Source: an uncultured Candidatus Binatia bacterium
Lineage (GTDB): Bacteria; Desulfobacterota; Binatia; UBA9968; JAJDTQ01
Direction: 5' to 3'
Length of the DNA stretch: 64,000 nucleotides
Assembly (NCBI GenBank): GCA_958295985.1
Contig: OY282432.1
Location: forward strand, 1,302,001-1,366,000
In this document: one piece after another, positions 8,577 to 17,196 of the stretch
Position numbering within the stretch: the first letter of the stretch is position 1
How the letters are laid out: each line of letters begins with the position of its first letter
The notes under the pieces: model-generated
Told to the model about the DNA's origin: nothing
What the model saw: only the letters and a program-made list of their open reading frames with translations
Database searches by the model: none
Program-made: the position numbers and the translations under genes

Positions 8577-9530
8577 TCAAACCCTCAGTCCGCAACCCTC
8601 GAACGCTTCTCTCGTGCGTTCCTTCTCTTCCTCGGTGAGCTGAAGCAGCGGCGGGCGGGCGGGGCCGCCGGTCTGGCCCAGCAGCTCCTGCCAGTATTTC
8701 TGATGCGCTTGCGGCTTGCCGCCGGGCCGGGTCGACGACAGCGCCTCGCGCACGGGGTTCAGGCTGTCCCGGACCTGGCGGGCCTTGTCGGCCTGGCCGT
8801 CGAAGGCAAGCTGCGTATATTCATGCATCCGCCGGTCATTCCGGGTCTGGAGCAGGTAGGGCGGCGACGAGCACAGGTAGAGTTGCCAGCCGAGTTCCAC
8901 GATGTTGTCCAGCCATTCCTCCTCCGAGGCGGTGCTGACGATGATCCTGTCTCCCGCGAGCTCCGTCAGTTCCGCGTACATGGGCCGCGGCACGGAGTAC
9001 TTGATGGCCACGATATTGGGCAGCTCCGCAATCCGCGCGCAAAGCCCCGGACTCATCAGATAACCGGAATCGGGATGGCTCCACATGGCGATGCCGATGT
9101 TCACGCGGTCGCAGACGGCGTTGTAGTAGTTGTAGACGGTGTCGTCCCGGTCGGTGATGAAGTGCAGCATGGGCGCGTGCACCACGATGCAGTCGGCTCC
9201 TACGGCCTCCGCGTGGCGCGCGAGTTCCACCACCGTGTCGAAGTTCTGGTCGGAGCAGGACATGATGGTGCCGGCCTTGCCGCCAGTCTCCTCCACGGCG
9301 ACCTCGAAGTTGTGCTTCCTCTCCGCCAGCGACATGGAGAAGAACTCGCCCTGCTTGCCGGCGATGAAGAGCCCCTGGATCGCCAAGTCGTCGATCCAGT
9401 GCCGGATATTGCGTCGCAGCCCTTCCTCGTTGAACGAGAAATCCTCGTTGAAGGGGTTCAGAGCCGCGGCCCAGATGCCTTTCATGTTCTCACGGGTATA
9501 GTCCTTCGCGTCGAGCTTCGAGTATTTCAT
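8577..9530 (-). CDS. DapA/NAL-superfamily aldolase-like protein, atypical active site
   Basis: A 317-residue TIM-barrel protein of the dihydrodipicolinate synthase / N-acetylneuraminate lyase superfamily. The Schiff-base lysine is retained in NIVAIKYS. Two other hallmarks are changed: the usual GTTGE carboxylate-binding loop reads AGKQGEFFSMS, and the strand that normally carries the catalytic tyrosine (YN.P) reads IGIAMWSHPDSGY. It therefore is unlikely to be the lysine-pathway DapA. It may cleave or form another 2-keto acid, or a sugar acid. The start is MKYSKLDAKDYTRENMKGIW. It sits between a YHS-domain gene and the glycosyltransferase array on the same strand, with gaps of 45 and 39 bases; a link to sugar synthesis is possible but unproven. 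Confidence 0.82.
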   Translation of the reverse strand: MKYSKLDAKDYTRENMKGIWAAALNPFNEDFSFNEEGLRRNIRHWIDDLAIQGLFIAGKQGEFFSMSLAERKHNFEVAVEETGGKAGTIMSCSDQNFDTVVELARHAEAVGADCIVVHAPMLHFITDRDDTVYNYYNAVCDRVNIGIAMWSHPDSGYLMSPGLCARIAELPNIVAIKYSVPRPMYAELTELAGDRIIVSTASEEEWLDNIVELGWQLYLCSSPPYLLQTRNDRRMHEYTQLAFDGQADKARQVRDSLNPVREALSSTRPGGKPQAHQKYWQELLGQTGGPARPPLLQLTEEEKERTREAFEGCGLRV

Positions 9531-9575
9531 GGGTCCTGTTCCCCCTGAGCCTGGGGTTGGCAGTGCCGGAGGCGA

Positions 9576-10049
9576 TTATTTCCCTGCCAGCAGCTTGGGC
9601 CAGTTGCCGTCTCCTTTGGCGATGTTGCCCGGGATGTCCTGCGACCACTGCGCTCTGACCCCCAGGCTGTAGTTGAGGTAAAGGGCGCCGTCCACGATAC
9701 TCCAGGCTTCCGGGTCGATGGAGGCGGTGTAGCCCCGACTCACCGCCCAGGCGCAGTATCCGCCGTAGCGGGGCGCGTACTTCTCCGGGCCGGCCTCGAA
9801 CAACTCCTTGTTCTTCGCGCTCGCGAACGACCAGGTGGCTCCCGTCCATTCCAGCCGGTGAGCTCTCTTGCCCTTTACCGGCTTCCCGTCGGTGAAGTAG
9901 GCCACGGGGTCGTATCCCCGGATAGCGCCGCCCAAATAGGTGGAGAACACCGGGTCGACGGCCGACGCCGTGCCTGCCGCTCCCGCCAGGGCCGCCATGA
10001 CGAGCACGGGGATGACCGCGCGCCGGATTCGCTTTGTGATGAAATGCAT
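9576..10049 (-). CDS. Exported YHS-domain protein
   Basis: A 157-residue protein with a signal peptide (MHFITKRIRRAVIPVLVMAA, cleavage near ASA-VDP). The YHS domain begins IRGYDPVAYFTDGKPVKG and continues through YAPRYGGYCAWAVSRG. The YHS core appears in metal-handling and membrane proteins and usually has the pattern Y-D-x-V-A-Y-F and a YGG-C motif, both present here. The domain also occurs in stand-alone periplasmic proteins of unknown role. The start is supported by GGAGG six bases upstream; the longer frame is not credible because it precedes the signal peptide. The gene is divergent from the MFS carrier at 10204. Confidence 0.85.
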   Translation of the reverse strand: MHFITKRIRRAVIPVLVMAALAGAAGTASAVDPVFSTYLGGAIRGYDPVAYFTDGKPVKGKRAHRLEWTGATWSFASAKNKELFEAGPEKYAPRYGGYCAWAVSRGYTASIDPEAWSIVDGALYLNYSLGVRAQWSQDIPGNIAKGDGNWPKLLAGK

Positions 10050-10092
10050 GGACCCTCCGAAAACCCTAAAGGTAGTTTCATTTCGTAGTTCC

Positions 10093-10121
10093 ATTTCAGC
10101 CCATTCCGGGCGAGTTTGCAA
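10093..10121 (-). promoter_or_regulatory. Possible promoter for the YHS-domain gene
   Basis: On the minus strand TTGCAA (10121-10116) and TGAAAT (10098-10093) are 17 bases apart, four of six matches each. It would start transcription about 40 bases before the YHS-domain start codon. Base composition is locally AT-rich compared with the surroundings. The match is moderate and unproven. Confidence 0.33.
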
Positions 10122-10148
10122 TACGGGTCGGGAAGTTGCTCCGCAAGC

Positions 10149-10177
10149 TTGAAAAGGGGCACGATGTTCAATATCAA
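10149..10177 (+). promoter_or_regulatory. Probable promoter for the MFS carrier
   Basis: TTGAAA (10149-10154) and TATCAA (10172-10177) are spaced by 17 bases, matching the sigma70 consensus at five and four of six positions. The start codon of the MFS gene lies 27 bases downstream. Together with the minus-strand candidate at 10093-10121 this makes a compact divergent promoter region. Confidence 0.48.
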
Positions 10178-10203
10178 TCCTTGCAGAAGGGCACGAAGTC
10201 CTC

Positions 10204-11487
10204 ATGCCGACCAACCGCCGCACCATCTTTGCCTGGTGCCTTTACGACTTTGCCAACTCGGCCTTCACCACCCTGGTGGTCACGTTCATCTATGCGGCGT
10301 TCTTCACCAGGGTCATTGCCCCGGACGAAGTGACGGGCACGTGGCTGTGGTCCCGGAGCGTGAGCATCACCGCCGTCGCGGTGGCGTTGCTGTCGCCGCT
10401 TCTGGGAGCCCTGGCGGACCGGAGCGGCTACCGCAAACGCTTCCTCGGGTTTTTCACCGCGGTGGCCGTGGTCGGGGCGGCCTTCCTTTACACCGCCATG
10501 CCCGGCCAGGTGGTCAAGGCGCTGTTCTGGTTCACGGTGGGCAACATCGCGTTCGAGATGGGCGGGGTGTTCTACAACGCCTTCCTGCCGGACATCGCCC
10601 CGCCGGACCGGATCGGGCGCGTCTCGGGTTACGGCTGGGCCCTGGGCTACGTCGGCGGCCTCACCGCCCTGGCGCTGGCCCTGGTGGGCTTCGTCGACGC
10701 CGAGGTCCCGTGGTTCGGCCTGGGCAAGGAAGCCTACCAGAACATCCGTGCCACGAACCTGCTGGTGGCCGGCTGGTTCGCCGTTTTCAGCCTGCCGCTG
10801 TTCCTGTGGGTCCGGGAAAAACCCGCCCAACCCGGCGCCTCCCGGGCGCCGCTGTCCGATACCCTCCGCGGGCTGGTCACCACGTTCCGTCAAATTCGAC
10901 GGTACCCCGACATCTTCCGTCTGTTGCTGGCCCGGCTCTTCTACGCCGACGGCCTCAACACGGTCTTCGCCTTCGGAGGGATCTACGCGGCCGGCGTCTT
11001 CGGCTTCACCTTCGAGGAACTGCTGGTCTTCGGCCTGGTCCTCAACGTGGCCGCGGGCCTCGGCGCCCTCGCCATGGGGTTCGTGGACGACTGGCTGGGT
11101 GGCAAGCGCGCCATCCAGATCAGCCTGCTGGGCTTTATCACGGCCACGGTGACGGCTCTGCTCACCGGGCGGCGACCGCTCTTCTGGGCCGCGGGGCTCC
11201 TGATCGGTCTGTGCGGCGGTCCCAACCAGGCGGCCAGCCGCTCGCTCCTGGGCCGCTTCGTGCCGGCGGACAAGAGGAACGAGTTCTACGGGCTGTTCGC
11301 CTTCTCGGGCAAGGCCACGGCCTTTATGGGTCCTTTTCTGCTGGGCGAGTTGACGCGCCTCTTCGGCTCTCAGCGCGCCGGCATGGCCGTCGTGCTGGTC
11401 TTCTTCGTCATCGGCCTCGCGCTCTTGCACCGGGTGGACGAGGAGCGGGGGAAGCAGCGGGAGCGGGCGGAGGAGCGCCTTTCCTGA
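10204..11487 (+). CDS. UMF1/Atg22-type MFS transporter
   Basis: A 427-residue protein with about 12 hydrophobic segments, expected in the inner membrane. The opening FAWCLYDFANSAFTTLVVTF is the diagnostic start of the UMF1/Atg22-like branch of the major facilitator superfamily. The loop LGALADRSGYRKR is the MFS motif-A equivalent between helices 2 and 3, and GYGWALGYVGGL is another conserved helix of this branch. Yeast Atg22 exports amino acids from the vacuole; the substrates of bacterial members are largely unknown. The 3' end overlaps the end of the convergent response-regulator gene by 80 bases, so both C-terminal tails are encoded by the same DNA. Confidence 0.88.
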   Translation: MPTNRRTIFAWCLYDFANSAFTTLVVTFIYAAFFTRVIAPDEVTGTWLWSRSVSITAVAVALLSPLLGALADRSGYRKRFLGFFTAVAVVGAAFLYTAMPGQVVKALFWFTVGNIAFEMGGVFYNAFLPDIAPPDRIGRVSGYGWALGYVGGLTALALALVGFVDAEVPWFGLGKEAYQNIRATNLLVAGWFAVFSLPLFLWVREKPAQPGASRAPLSDTLRGLVTTFRQIRRYPDIFRLLLARLFYADGLNTVFAFGGIYAAGVFGFTFEELLVFGLVLNVAAGLGALAMGFVDDWLGGKRAIQISLLGFITATVTALLTGRRPLFWAAGLLIGLCGGPNQAASRSLLGRFVPADKRNEFYGLFAFSGKATAFMGPFLLGELTRLFGSQRAGMAVVLVFFVIGLALLHRVDEERGKQRERAEERLS

Positions 11488-12133
11488 TGATGGCCAATGC
11501 CGCCTTGACGCGGTTGTTCACCTTCAGCTTGGAGAAGATGTTGGTCACGTGAGCCTTGACCGTGCGCTCGCTGATGAACGTGCTGACCGCGATCTCCTCG
11601 TTGCTGAATCCCTCGGCCACGAGCTTCAGGACTTCGAGCTCCCGCCGGGTCAGGCTCTGGATCCCGTCCGTTTCCTCCCCCGGCGGCTCGGCATTGGACT
11701 GAACCGCGGCAATGGCGGCAAAATCACCGGCGCGGGGCAGCTTCTTGTCGATCCACACCCCGCCGCGGTGAATGGTCCGGACTGCCTGGAGCAGCGTCTC
11801 CGGAGAGACATCCTTCAATACGTAGCCCCGCGCCCCGGCCTTGGCCGTATTGACGATGCTGTCTGCGTTCTCGTACGCGGTCAGGATCATCGTCCTGGTG
11901 TCGGGATGGTCCTCCTTCAGTTGCAGGAGCGTCTGGACCGCTTCCCTTCCGGGCATCCTGAGGTCCAGTAGCAGCACGTCCCCTTTTCCCTCCGCGACGG
12001 CCGGTCCCACCTCTTCCGCCCGCGACGCTTCCGCGGTCACCAGCAGGTCCGGTTCCTGCGCGAGGACGCGTTTCAGGCCTTCCCGGAAAAGGGTATGGTC
12101 ATCCGCCAGGACTATCTTGATGGGCTCGGTCAC
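11408..12133 (-). CDS. NarL/FixJ-family response regulator (receiver plus LuxR HTH), orphan
   Basis: A 241-residue DNA-binding response regulator. The receiver domain has the acidic pair in VLADDHTLFREGL, the phospho-acceptor aspartate in LLLDLRMPG, the threonine in MILTAY and the lysine in GYVLKD. The C-terminal LuxR-type helix-turn-helix reads LTRRELEVLKLVAEGFSNEEIA through ERTVKAHVTNIFSKL. I chose the GTG start giving VTEPIKIVLADDH because the family normally begins there; a start 13 codons upstream (12172) is possible. After the normal family end (AALAIIRKG) a proline/alanine/arginine-rich tail of about 23 residues follows, read antisense to the MFS gene. No sensor kinase gene is nearby, so its signal is unknown. 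Confidence 0.9.
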   Translation of the reverse strand: MTEPIKIVLADDHTLFREGLKRVLAQEPDLLVTAEASRAEEVGPAVAEGKGDVLLLDLRMPGREAVQTLLQLKEDHPDTRTMILTAYENADSIVNTAKAGARGYVLKDVSPETLLQAVRTIHRGGVWIDKKLPRAGDFAAIAAVQSNAEPPGEETDGIQSLTRRELEVLKLVAEGFSNEEIAVSTFISERTVKAHVTNIFSKLKVNNRVKAALAIIRKGAPPPAPAASPAPRPPGARARGR

Positions 12134-12255
12134 TGGAAACCCCGCTCGCGCGGCCGCCACACAACCCGGCAACTCGCCCGAACACTATCCTTCCCGGCAG
12201 ACTCGATGTCAACATCGAACGACGACCTCCGCTCACCTCCGCTCCGAGGAGCATC

Positions 12256-13224
12256 CTACAGAAATGCGTTGCCGGCGTGATCGCAGAACGCGTCGGCGTC
12301 ACGGATGTATTGCATGACCGTGGACGCGTTGGTATGGCGGGTGACGGCCATGATCTTGTCGAGTCGGGCGCGGTGCGCCGCGGCGCTGGTTACGAAGCCC
12401 GCGCGTAACGAATGTCCGGCCACCTCTTTCGGGTCCAGGCCGATCAACGCGGTGTAGCGCTTGACCAGGCGGGGGATGTCCGAATGATGCAGCGGCCTCT
12501 CCTGCACCGCGCCGCCCCGTTTCATGCTCCGGAACAGCGGCCCGCGTGTGATACGCGACACCGACAGCCACGCCTGCACACGGTCGATGGGCCTGATCGT
12601 CCTGCCTTCCGGGACCGCGATGGTCTGGCCGTTGCCGTTCTGGTCGGTCTTGGATCGGCGGATGGCAAGCAGCATCCGCCGGGGCTGTTCCCGGGCGGCC
12701 GGGATGATGGCGACATCGTCGACGCGCAGCGCGCAGAGCTCGGACCGACGCAAGGCCGCGGCGAAACCGAGCGCGAGCAGAGCGGCGTCGCGCGTCCCGA
12801 TGACCGAGTCGGGACATTGGGCGATCATGGCCCTCAGGTGCCCCTCACGCAACGCCTTGACCCGCCGCGGCGCGGTGCCCGTAAGGCGGCTCAAGCCTTT
12901 GAGGGTTGCCCTGACGGTAGGGTGGTGGGTGGGCGAGGTCCTGTCAGCGTCGGTGAACCGTTTGGTGATGGCGCTGCTGTAGAGGAAGACCGTGCCCATG
13001 GACAACGGGTTGCCGCTTCCCGAACGGGGCTGTGTAGCGCAGTCCAGGAGAAAGCGGGCGACGACCTCCGGAGAGGCGGATAGCGGGTCGGCAATCCGTT
13101 CCCGCGCGCAATACGCGGTGAAGCAGGCCCAGCCCTTGTCGTAGGCCAGCCGGGTGTTTGGCGCCATTGCCGACGACAGGACAACGTTGTGAATGTCAGA
13201 TGGACTCGTAGCTGGCAGGCTCAT
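12256..13224 (-). CDS. Tyrosine recombinase / phage-type integrase
   Basis: A 322-residue site-specific recombinase. The N-terminal SAM-like core-binding domain (about residues 10-105) is followed by the catalytic domain with the arginine in ALRRSELCALRVDD, the strand lysine in IRRSKTDQNG, the H-x2-R box in HSLRAGFVTS, the second histidine in TRHTNASTVM and the nucleophilic tyrosine in MQYIRDAD. All catalytic positions appear intact. Such proteins cut and rejoin DNA at short inverted sites and often move integrons, islands or small elements. It ends abruptly after DHAGNAFL. A ruined IS3 lies directly upstream, but no attachment-site repeats flanking a defined element were recognised, so what it mobilises is unclear. 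Confidence 0.9.
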   Translation of the reverse strand: MSLPATSPSDIHNVVLSSAMAPNTRLAYDKGWACFTAYCARERIADPLSASPEVVARFLLDCATQPRSGSGNPLSMGTVFLYSSAITKRFTDADRTSPTHHPTVRATLKGLSRLTGTAPRRVKALREGHLRAMIAQCPDSVIGTRDAALLALGFAAALRRSELCALRVDDVAIIPAAREQPRRMLLAIRRSKTDQNGNGQTIAVPEGRTIRPIDRVQAWLSVSRITRGPLFRSMKRGGAVQERPLHHSDIPRLVKRYTALIGLDPKEVAGHSLRAGFVTSAAAHRARLDKIMAVTRHTNASTVMQYIRDADAFCDHAGNAFL

Positions 13225-13369
13225 GGAACACTCCTATCTTGGTTGAAGGCCAAATCTCTTCGAGGTGATCACGGAAGTTCTTCGAAGGGTGAGGTGGTCG
13301 CAGAAAACGAAAACTGGGAAAACTGGACAGGTTGCCAAGGTGTATTCCACCCGGAGGGAGGGATACACA

Positions 13370-13755
13370 ATGACGGCGCGACGTCGGTTCACAGGGGAGT
13401 TCAAGGCGAAGGTAGCGCTGTGGAGGCGTTACGGCGCGACAAGACGGCACGGAAGCCCGCACGAGGCGCAAGGTTCATCCGAACCGGGGGAGCGCCTGGA
13501 AGCCGCAGGCGGTAGACGGCGTGCGAGAAGCATTCTCGAAGGGCGCAGAGCGCTCCCGGAACGACCACAACGCCAGGGTGAGGGACCGGCACGCCAGGGT
13601 CGGGGAGTTGACCGGTGGAGCGGGATCTACGGCAGCCGCCGGGTGGTCCGCGCCGGTTGCGGCGCGGCGGCGTCCGGGCCGGCCGTCAGCGGGTTCGCCG
13701 GCTGATGCGGTTGATGGGCCTGGGGGCCGTCTACCGGTTGCCGCGACCCAGTCGC
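13370..13755 (+). pseudogene. Degenerate IS3-family transposase (OrfA/OrfB remnant)
   Basis: Starting at an ATG behind a GGAGGGAGG site, the sequence encodes the IS3 OrfA N-terminus MTARRRFTGEFKAKVAL, then jumps frame to EALRRDKTA, then to WKPQAVDGVREAFSKGAE and DHNARVRDRHARVGELT (OrfA C-terminus). After a one-base shift VERDL appears, and immediately afterwards, with the front half of OrfB deleted, YGSRRVVR and RVRRLMRLMGLGAVYR of OrfB. At least three frameshifts and one large internal deletion make it inactive. Its 3' end runs into the last codons of the convergent beta-helix gene. I could not define terminal inverted repeats. The gap 13225-13369 has nothing else recognisable. Confidence 0.82.
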
Positions 13756-15326
13756 TCCTCCAGTTGCTTGAGATACAGGCTCCGGGGCGCCACCGGCCTT
13801 CCCCTGGAATACCAGTAGCAGTCGCCACGGTAGCTCTGCGCGCTCGACCCGATGGCCCAGTTCTGGGCGGTGGGAGGCTTCTCGCAGGTGATGCTGTTGG
13901 CGGAGGAGTTCCAGAACATCATCTGGGCACCGGCCCAGCCGTGGCCGGTACCCATGTTTCCGCGGTTCCGCACGTTGAGGGCGTCGCCTTGCACCTGAAC
14001 GTTGTCGTAAAGCGTGCCTGTGGCCCATCGGTGATGGGGTCCGCTGTCGCTGTGAGCGCCGTGAGCCCGGCAGTTGAGAAAGACGTTGGGGCCCGGCACT
14101 CGGGAGTGCATGACGAAGTCGTGCCGCCCGTGGTGCGAGAGGGCGCGCCGTACCAGTGTGAGCTGCCCGCGGAGCGCGAACGGATAACGTCGCGGGCTGA
14201 TGATCCTGGATACGGGGTCGAGACAGGCCGCGTCTTCCACCGTGATCCATTTGCCGTGACGCCCCACGTAAACGCAGCTATAGGCGAAGTGGACGCCCGT
14301 GACCTTGCGGACCCAGGCGTTCTCCACCGCACTCAGAAAGATGAAGTTCCAGGCATGATCCTCGTCGTCAGGCCGGCCGTTGAAATGGGACTCCGCCCGC
14401 AGGTTCTCGATGCCCACCTGCGCGATCCGTTCCGGGAACGCATACTTGTAGATCCAGCCGCCGCCGAACTCCTGCTCGATGGCATTCACCAGGGGTGCAT
14501 CGATGGTGATCTCCGTGTCGCGGATGTGCGCGATGACGCGGTCGAAGCGCAGGTCGTACTTGCCGGCCTGCCATTGCCGGGTTTCCCTTCCCGGACGCGG
14601 CGGGATGCGGTCCATGCCGATGGCGCTGATCCAGGCGCCGGTGCTGGGCCGGTGAACGATGATGCGGTCGCCGGCGGCCAAGCCCCGCGTCGATTCGACG
14701 CGGAACGTCCGCGCTCCCACGGGCACGTAGGCGTCGGTGATGGCCCGGCGGGTGCCCGGCACCTCGCGCCATGCCTCGGCCCGGCTTACGCGCACCGTCC
14801 GGTGCTCGTCGAGGCGCCTGAAGACAGGGTTTACCTCGATAAGGGTACGGCGGCCCGTGCCGGTGGCTTTCAGCACGGTGCCGTCACGTTCCCGTCCTTC
14901 CCCACGCAGCACGACGCCGTCCGCCGATATCCGTATGGTTCCGGCGATCTGGTAGGCGCCCTTTCGGAGCAGCACGGCGCCCCTGTGCCCGTTGGCGTCG
15001 GGCTTCATCCGTGACACCCGGTCGATGGCTGCCTGGATCCGCTCGCCATCGTCGTCCGTGCCCGGCTCGACCACGGCCTTGACCGGGACTTGCGGAATGG
15101 GTGCCCCGCCGCCGCCATAGCCGGCGTTGGAGAAGTCCGGGATGATGTTGCCCCTCTCGTCGGGCACGTAGACCAGCTTGCCGCTATCGTCCAGGTAGAT
15201 GAGCCGGCGGTCAGCCTCCACGTCCGGGGCCTTTGCAGGAGCACAAGCGGAGGCGATTGCCAGCAGCGCGACCAGTCCGAGCACCACCCCGACCCTGTTG
15301 ATCGAGAAAACCGTGTTATGGGTCAT
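13731..15326 (-). CDS. Right-handed beta-helix (pectate-lyase-like) lipoprotein
   Basis: A 531-residue exported protein. The N-terminus has a hydrophobic stretch ending in a lipobox (AIASAC; Cys about residue 28), so it should be lipid-anchored. Residues about 90-520 resemble the pectate-lyase-3 type beta-helix fold: the opening DDDGERIQAAIDRVSRM, then short strand repeats such as GVVLRGEGRERDGTVLK. These proteins bind or cleave polysaccharides on the cell surface. The acidic-substrate residues cannot be assigned by eye, so activity is open. The final codons (RLGRGNR) lie antisense to the ruined IS3 at 13370-13755, suggesting the insertion remodelled the C-terminus. A porin transcript terminator lies upstream. 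Confidence 0.75.
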   Translation of the reverse strand: MTHNTVFSINRVGVVLGLVALLAIASACAPAKAPDVEADRRLIYLDDSGKLVYVPDERGNIIPDFSNAGYGGGGAPIPQVPVKAVVEPGTDDDGERIQAAIDRVSRMKPDANGHRGAVLLRKGAYQIAGTIRISADGVVLRGEGRERDGTVLKATGTGRRTLIEVNPVFRRLDEHRTVRVSRAEAWREVPGTRRAITDAYVPVGARTFRVESTRGLAAGDRIIVHRPSTGAWISAIGMDRIPPRPGRETRQWQAGKYDLRFDRVIAHIRDTEITIDAPLVNAIEQEFGGGWIYKYAFPERIAQVGIENLRAESHFNGRPDDEDHAWNFIFLSAVENAWVRKVTGVHFAYSCVYVGRHGKWITVEDAACLDPVSRIISPRRYPFALRGQLTLVRRALSHHGRHDFVMHSRVPGPNVFLNCRAHGAHSDSGPHHRWATGTLYDNVQVQGDALNVRNRGNMGTGHGWAGAQMMFWNSSANSITCEKPPTAQNWAIGSSAQSYRGDCYWYSRGRPVAPRSLYLKQLEERLGRGNR

Positions 15327-15447
15327 GATTTTCAGTTCGATGCGGTCGGTCGTTTGAAAGTGATCGGCTTGAGCCTGGGTGTTGGTTCATACTGTGTTGG
15401 CTAATATCATATTTCGTATTTTGAGGCCCGCCACCACACGTTGCGAG

Positions 15448-15485
15448 AAAAAAAGCGGGGCCGCTCCGCAAAGGAACGACCCCGC
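15448..15485 (-). terminator. Rho-independent terminator of porin copy A
   Basis: On the minus strand a 13-base GC-rich stem (GCGGGGTCGTTCC pairing with GGAGCGGCCCCGC, with one G-T wobble and a mismatch) closes a short TTTGC loop and is followed by seven T. It lies 23 bases past the porin stop. The same hairpin occurs as an inverted copy at 18645-18682 behind porin B. Confidence 0.85.
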
Positions 15486-15508
15486 TGTATTTGCGGTTCA
15501 GGATAACG

Positions 15509-16876
15509 CTAGAACCGGTACTCGACGATCACCGTGAAGACATCGAAGCTGTCGTCGCCTGCTGCGTCCGCCACCCTGTTGATGGAGGCCTGGTCGCAAT
15601 CGGCGCCCTTGCAACCGAGCTTGTCCCACACGCCGTGGATCTGCATCCAACCACCCGGCACGTTGTACACGACCGCCAACCCGTGGTTCGTGGCCTTCGC
15701 GTCCATCGACTTGATATCGGCAGAGGTGTAGAGCGGGGAGATATAGATGCCGCCTTCCGTCCTGCTTCCACCCATCATGCCGCTCCTGGGACCCCACAGC
15801 CAGATGTAGCTTGCCAAGCGGATCTCGTTGGCCTCGATGTCGTCGGCAGGGCCGCTCTCCGCATCCGCCTCGTATGCGGTGTAGTTGAAGGCGAGGCGCA
15901 GCCACTCCAACGGCGACCAAACAAGACCATGGATCATGTAGGTGTGATTACCCTGCACCGTGCCGGCGTCGACCAGGGTTACCCTCTCTTGAGTGGTCGG
16001 ACCATATATCTCGCCCGGCCCATGGTTCAGATCCTTCAACCGCTCGTATCCGAGGTTGTACCTCACGCTCGATACGTCGAAACCGCCCATTCCCTCCACG
16101 CTGGCAAGAGGCTGGATGCCAAGGGCGAAGGCCGTGCTACGGCCGTTCGTCCTGTGTCTGGGCGTTCTCCCGTACTCGTCCTGCTGATCGAGGCCCATCG
16201 CAACCTCAAGGTGATTGATCCTGGACATGCCCATGGACGGGAGTGTCGTCCAAGACAACACCACACTGCCGTCCTGCGCGCCGCCCAACGACAACGCGTT
16301 GGTGAGCGGCGAATCCTCAGTGCGGCCGGCGCTCTGCTGCCGGTTTCCCCTGAAGAAGGGGTTGTAGCCATAACCAACTGTGGGGAGCCAAGGGTTCATC
16401 TGCTCGAAGTGGATATACGCGTCACCGTTGAACGCTACCGACGTGTTGCCGCTGAACTGCCAGTTGACTTGGTAGAACCCCTGTTGGGACGTGACGTTGA
16501 TGTTGGGCCTGAAGCGCCGTATCCGGATCACGCCATTTTGGTAGCCTTCATCGGGGTTGTCATTGCCGAGCCACAAGCTCGTATAGACTTGCAACCGCTG
16601 CCCGAAGCTTATGCTCCAGTTGTTGTCCGGAGCGGCGATGGTGAGGCCCCTGCCGGCAGCGTACGTGAACGCAGGCATCTTCATTTCGGCCGCAAGCGCC
16701 CTCTCTTCGTTGGCGGCTTCCTGGTTGTGCTTCAACTGCGCCAATTCACGTTCCAGGGCCTGTATCCGTGCATCGACATCGGCCGCCTGGACCGGCGATG
16801 CGGCGAGCGCCAAGGCTCCCGTCAAAACCACGGCGCTTACCAAACCGAGCGCCCTTTTCAAGAACACCATATTCAT
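15509..16876 (-). CDS. Outer-membrane porin, copy A
   Basis: A 455-residue beta-barrel protein. A signal peptide (MNMVFLKRALGLVSAVVLTG, cleavage near VQA-ADV) is followed by a short coiled coil (DARIQALERELAQLKHNQEA), as in phosphate-selective and other trimeric porins. The barrel begins near NNWSISFGQRLQVYTSLW and ends with the aromatic C-terminal signature VIVEYRF needed for outer-membrane assembly. It resembles the OprO/OprP-type porin group, but the pore-lining lysines of a phosphate channel cannot be verified, so substrate is unknown. A strong AAGGAGGAGG site precedes the start. It is divergent from its near-twin at 17197. The 320-base gap 16877-17196 contains only the shared ribosome binding site strings and a unique 268-base spacer in which I could not identify clear promoters. 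Confidence 0.85.
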   Translation of the reverse strand: MNMVFLKRALGLVSAVVLTGALALAASPVQAADVDARIQALERELAQLKHNQEAANEERALAAEMKMPAFTYAAGRGLTIAAPDNNWSISFGQRLQVYTSLWLGNDNPDEGYQNGVIRIRRFRPNINVTSQQGFYQVNWQFSGNTSVAFNGDAYIHFEQMNPWLPTVGYGYNPFFRGNRQQSAGRTEDSPLTNALSLGGAQDGSVVLSWTTLPSMGMSRINHLEVAMGLDQQDEYGRTPRHRTNGRSTAFALGIQPLASVEGMGGFDVSSVRYNLGYERLKDLNHGPGEIYGPTTQERVTLVDAGTVQGNHTYMIHGLVWSPLEWLRLAFNYTAYEADAESGPADDIEANEIRLASYIWLWGPRSGMMGGSRTEGGIYISPLYTSADIKSMDAKATNHGLAVVYNVPGGWMQIHGVWDKLGCKGADCDQASINRVADAAGDDSFDVFTVIVEYRF

Positions 16877-17196
16877 GACCTCCTCCTTGGTAATCAGAGT
16901 TACGGCGCTCTTCGGGATTTCGTGTGGTTGGGAGCAGGTGAAGGCAGGGGTACGGACCCTGGCTCAATCAGATCAACCACCCTCGTTATAGGCCCGTGTT
17001 CATATTGGAAACGCTCAGGATCTGGCCAACAATTAGGACTCAGGTACTAGATACGGGTCGTTCTGAGGGGTGCATCTATGGAAAACCCTACTAACGGACA
17101 ATTGCATGAATACCGCCAAAAACGTAGAACGCCTAAAGCAGATTTGCTGTTCGCTGCTGTTTGCAGTACATAACTCTGATTACCAAGGAGGAGGTC

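Larger units (their letters stand above)
15448..16902 (-). repeat. Inverted repeat, left arm (porin A with ribosome binding site and terminator)
   Basis: This stretch is the reverse-complement counterpart of 17171-18682. Similarity begins exactly at TAACTCTGATTACC just before the ribosome binding site, runs through the complete coding region and ends with the terminator hairpin and its T-run. Upstream of the shared string the two sides are unrelated. Large near-identical inverted arms can recombine and invert the 268-base spacer, or be kept similar by gene conversion. Confidence 0.85.

Noticed and set aside
13521..15014. Plus-strand frame of 497 codons opposite the beta-helix lipoprotein
   Set aside because: Only its first 30 codons resemble IS3 OrfA; the rest is antisense to a gene with signal peptide and fold signature.
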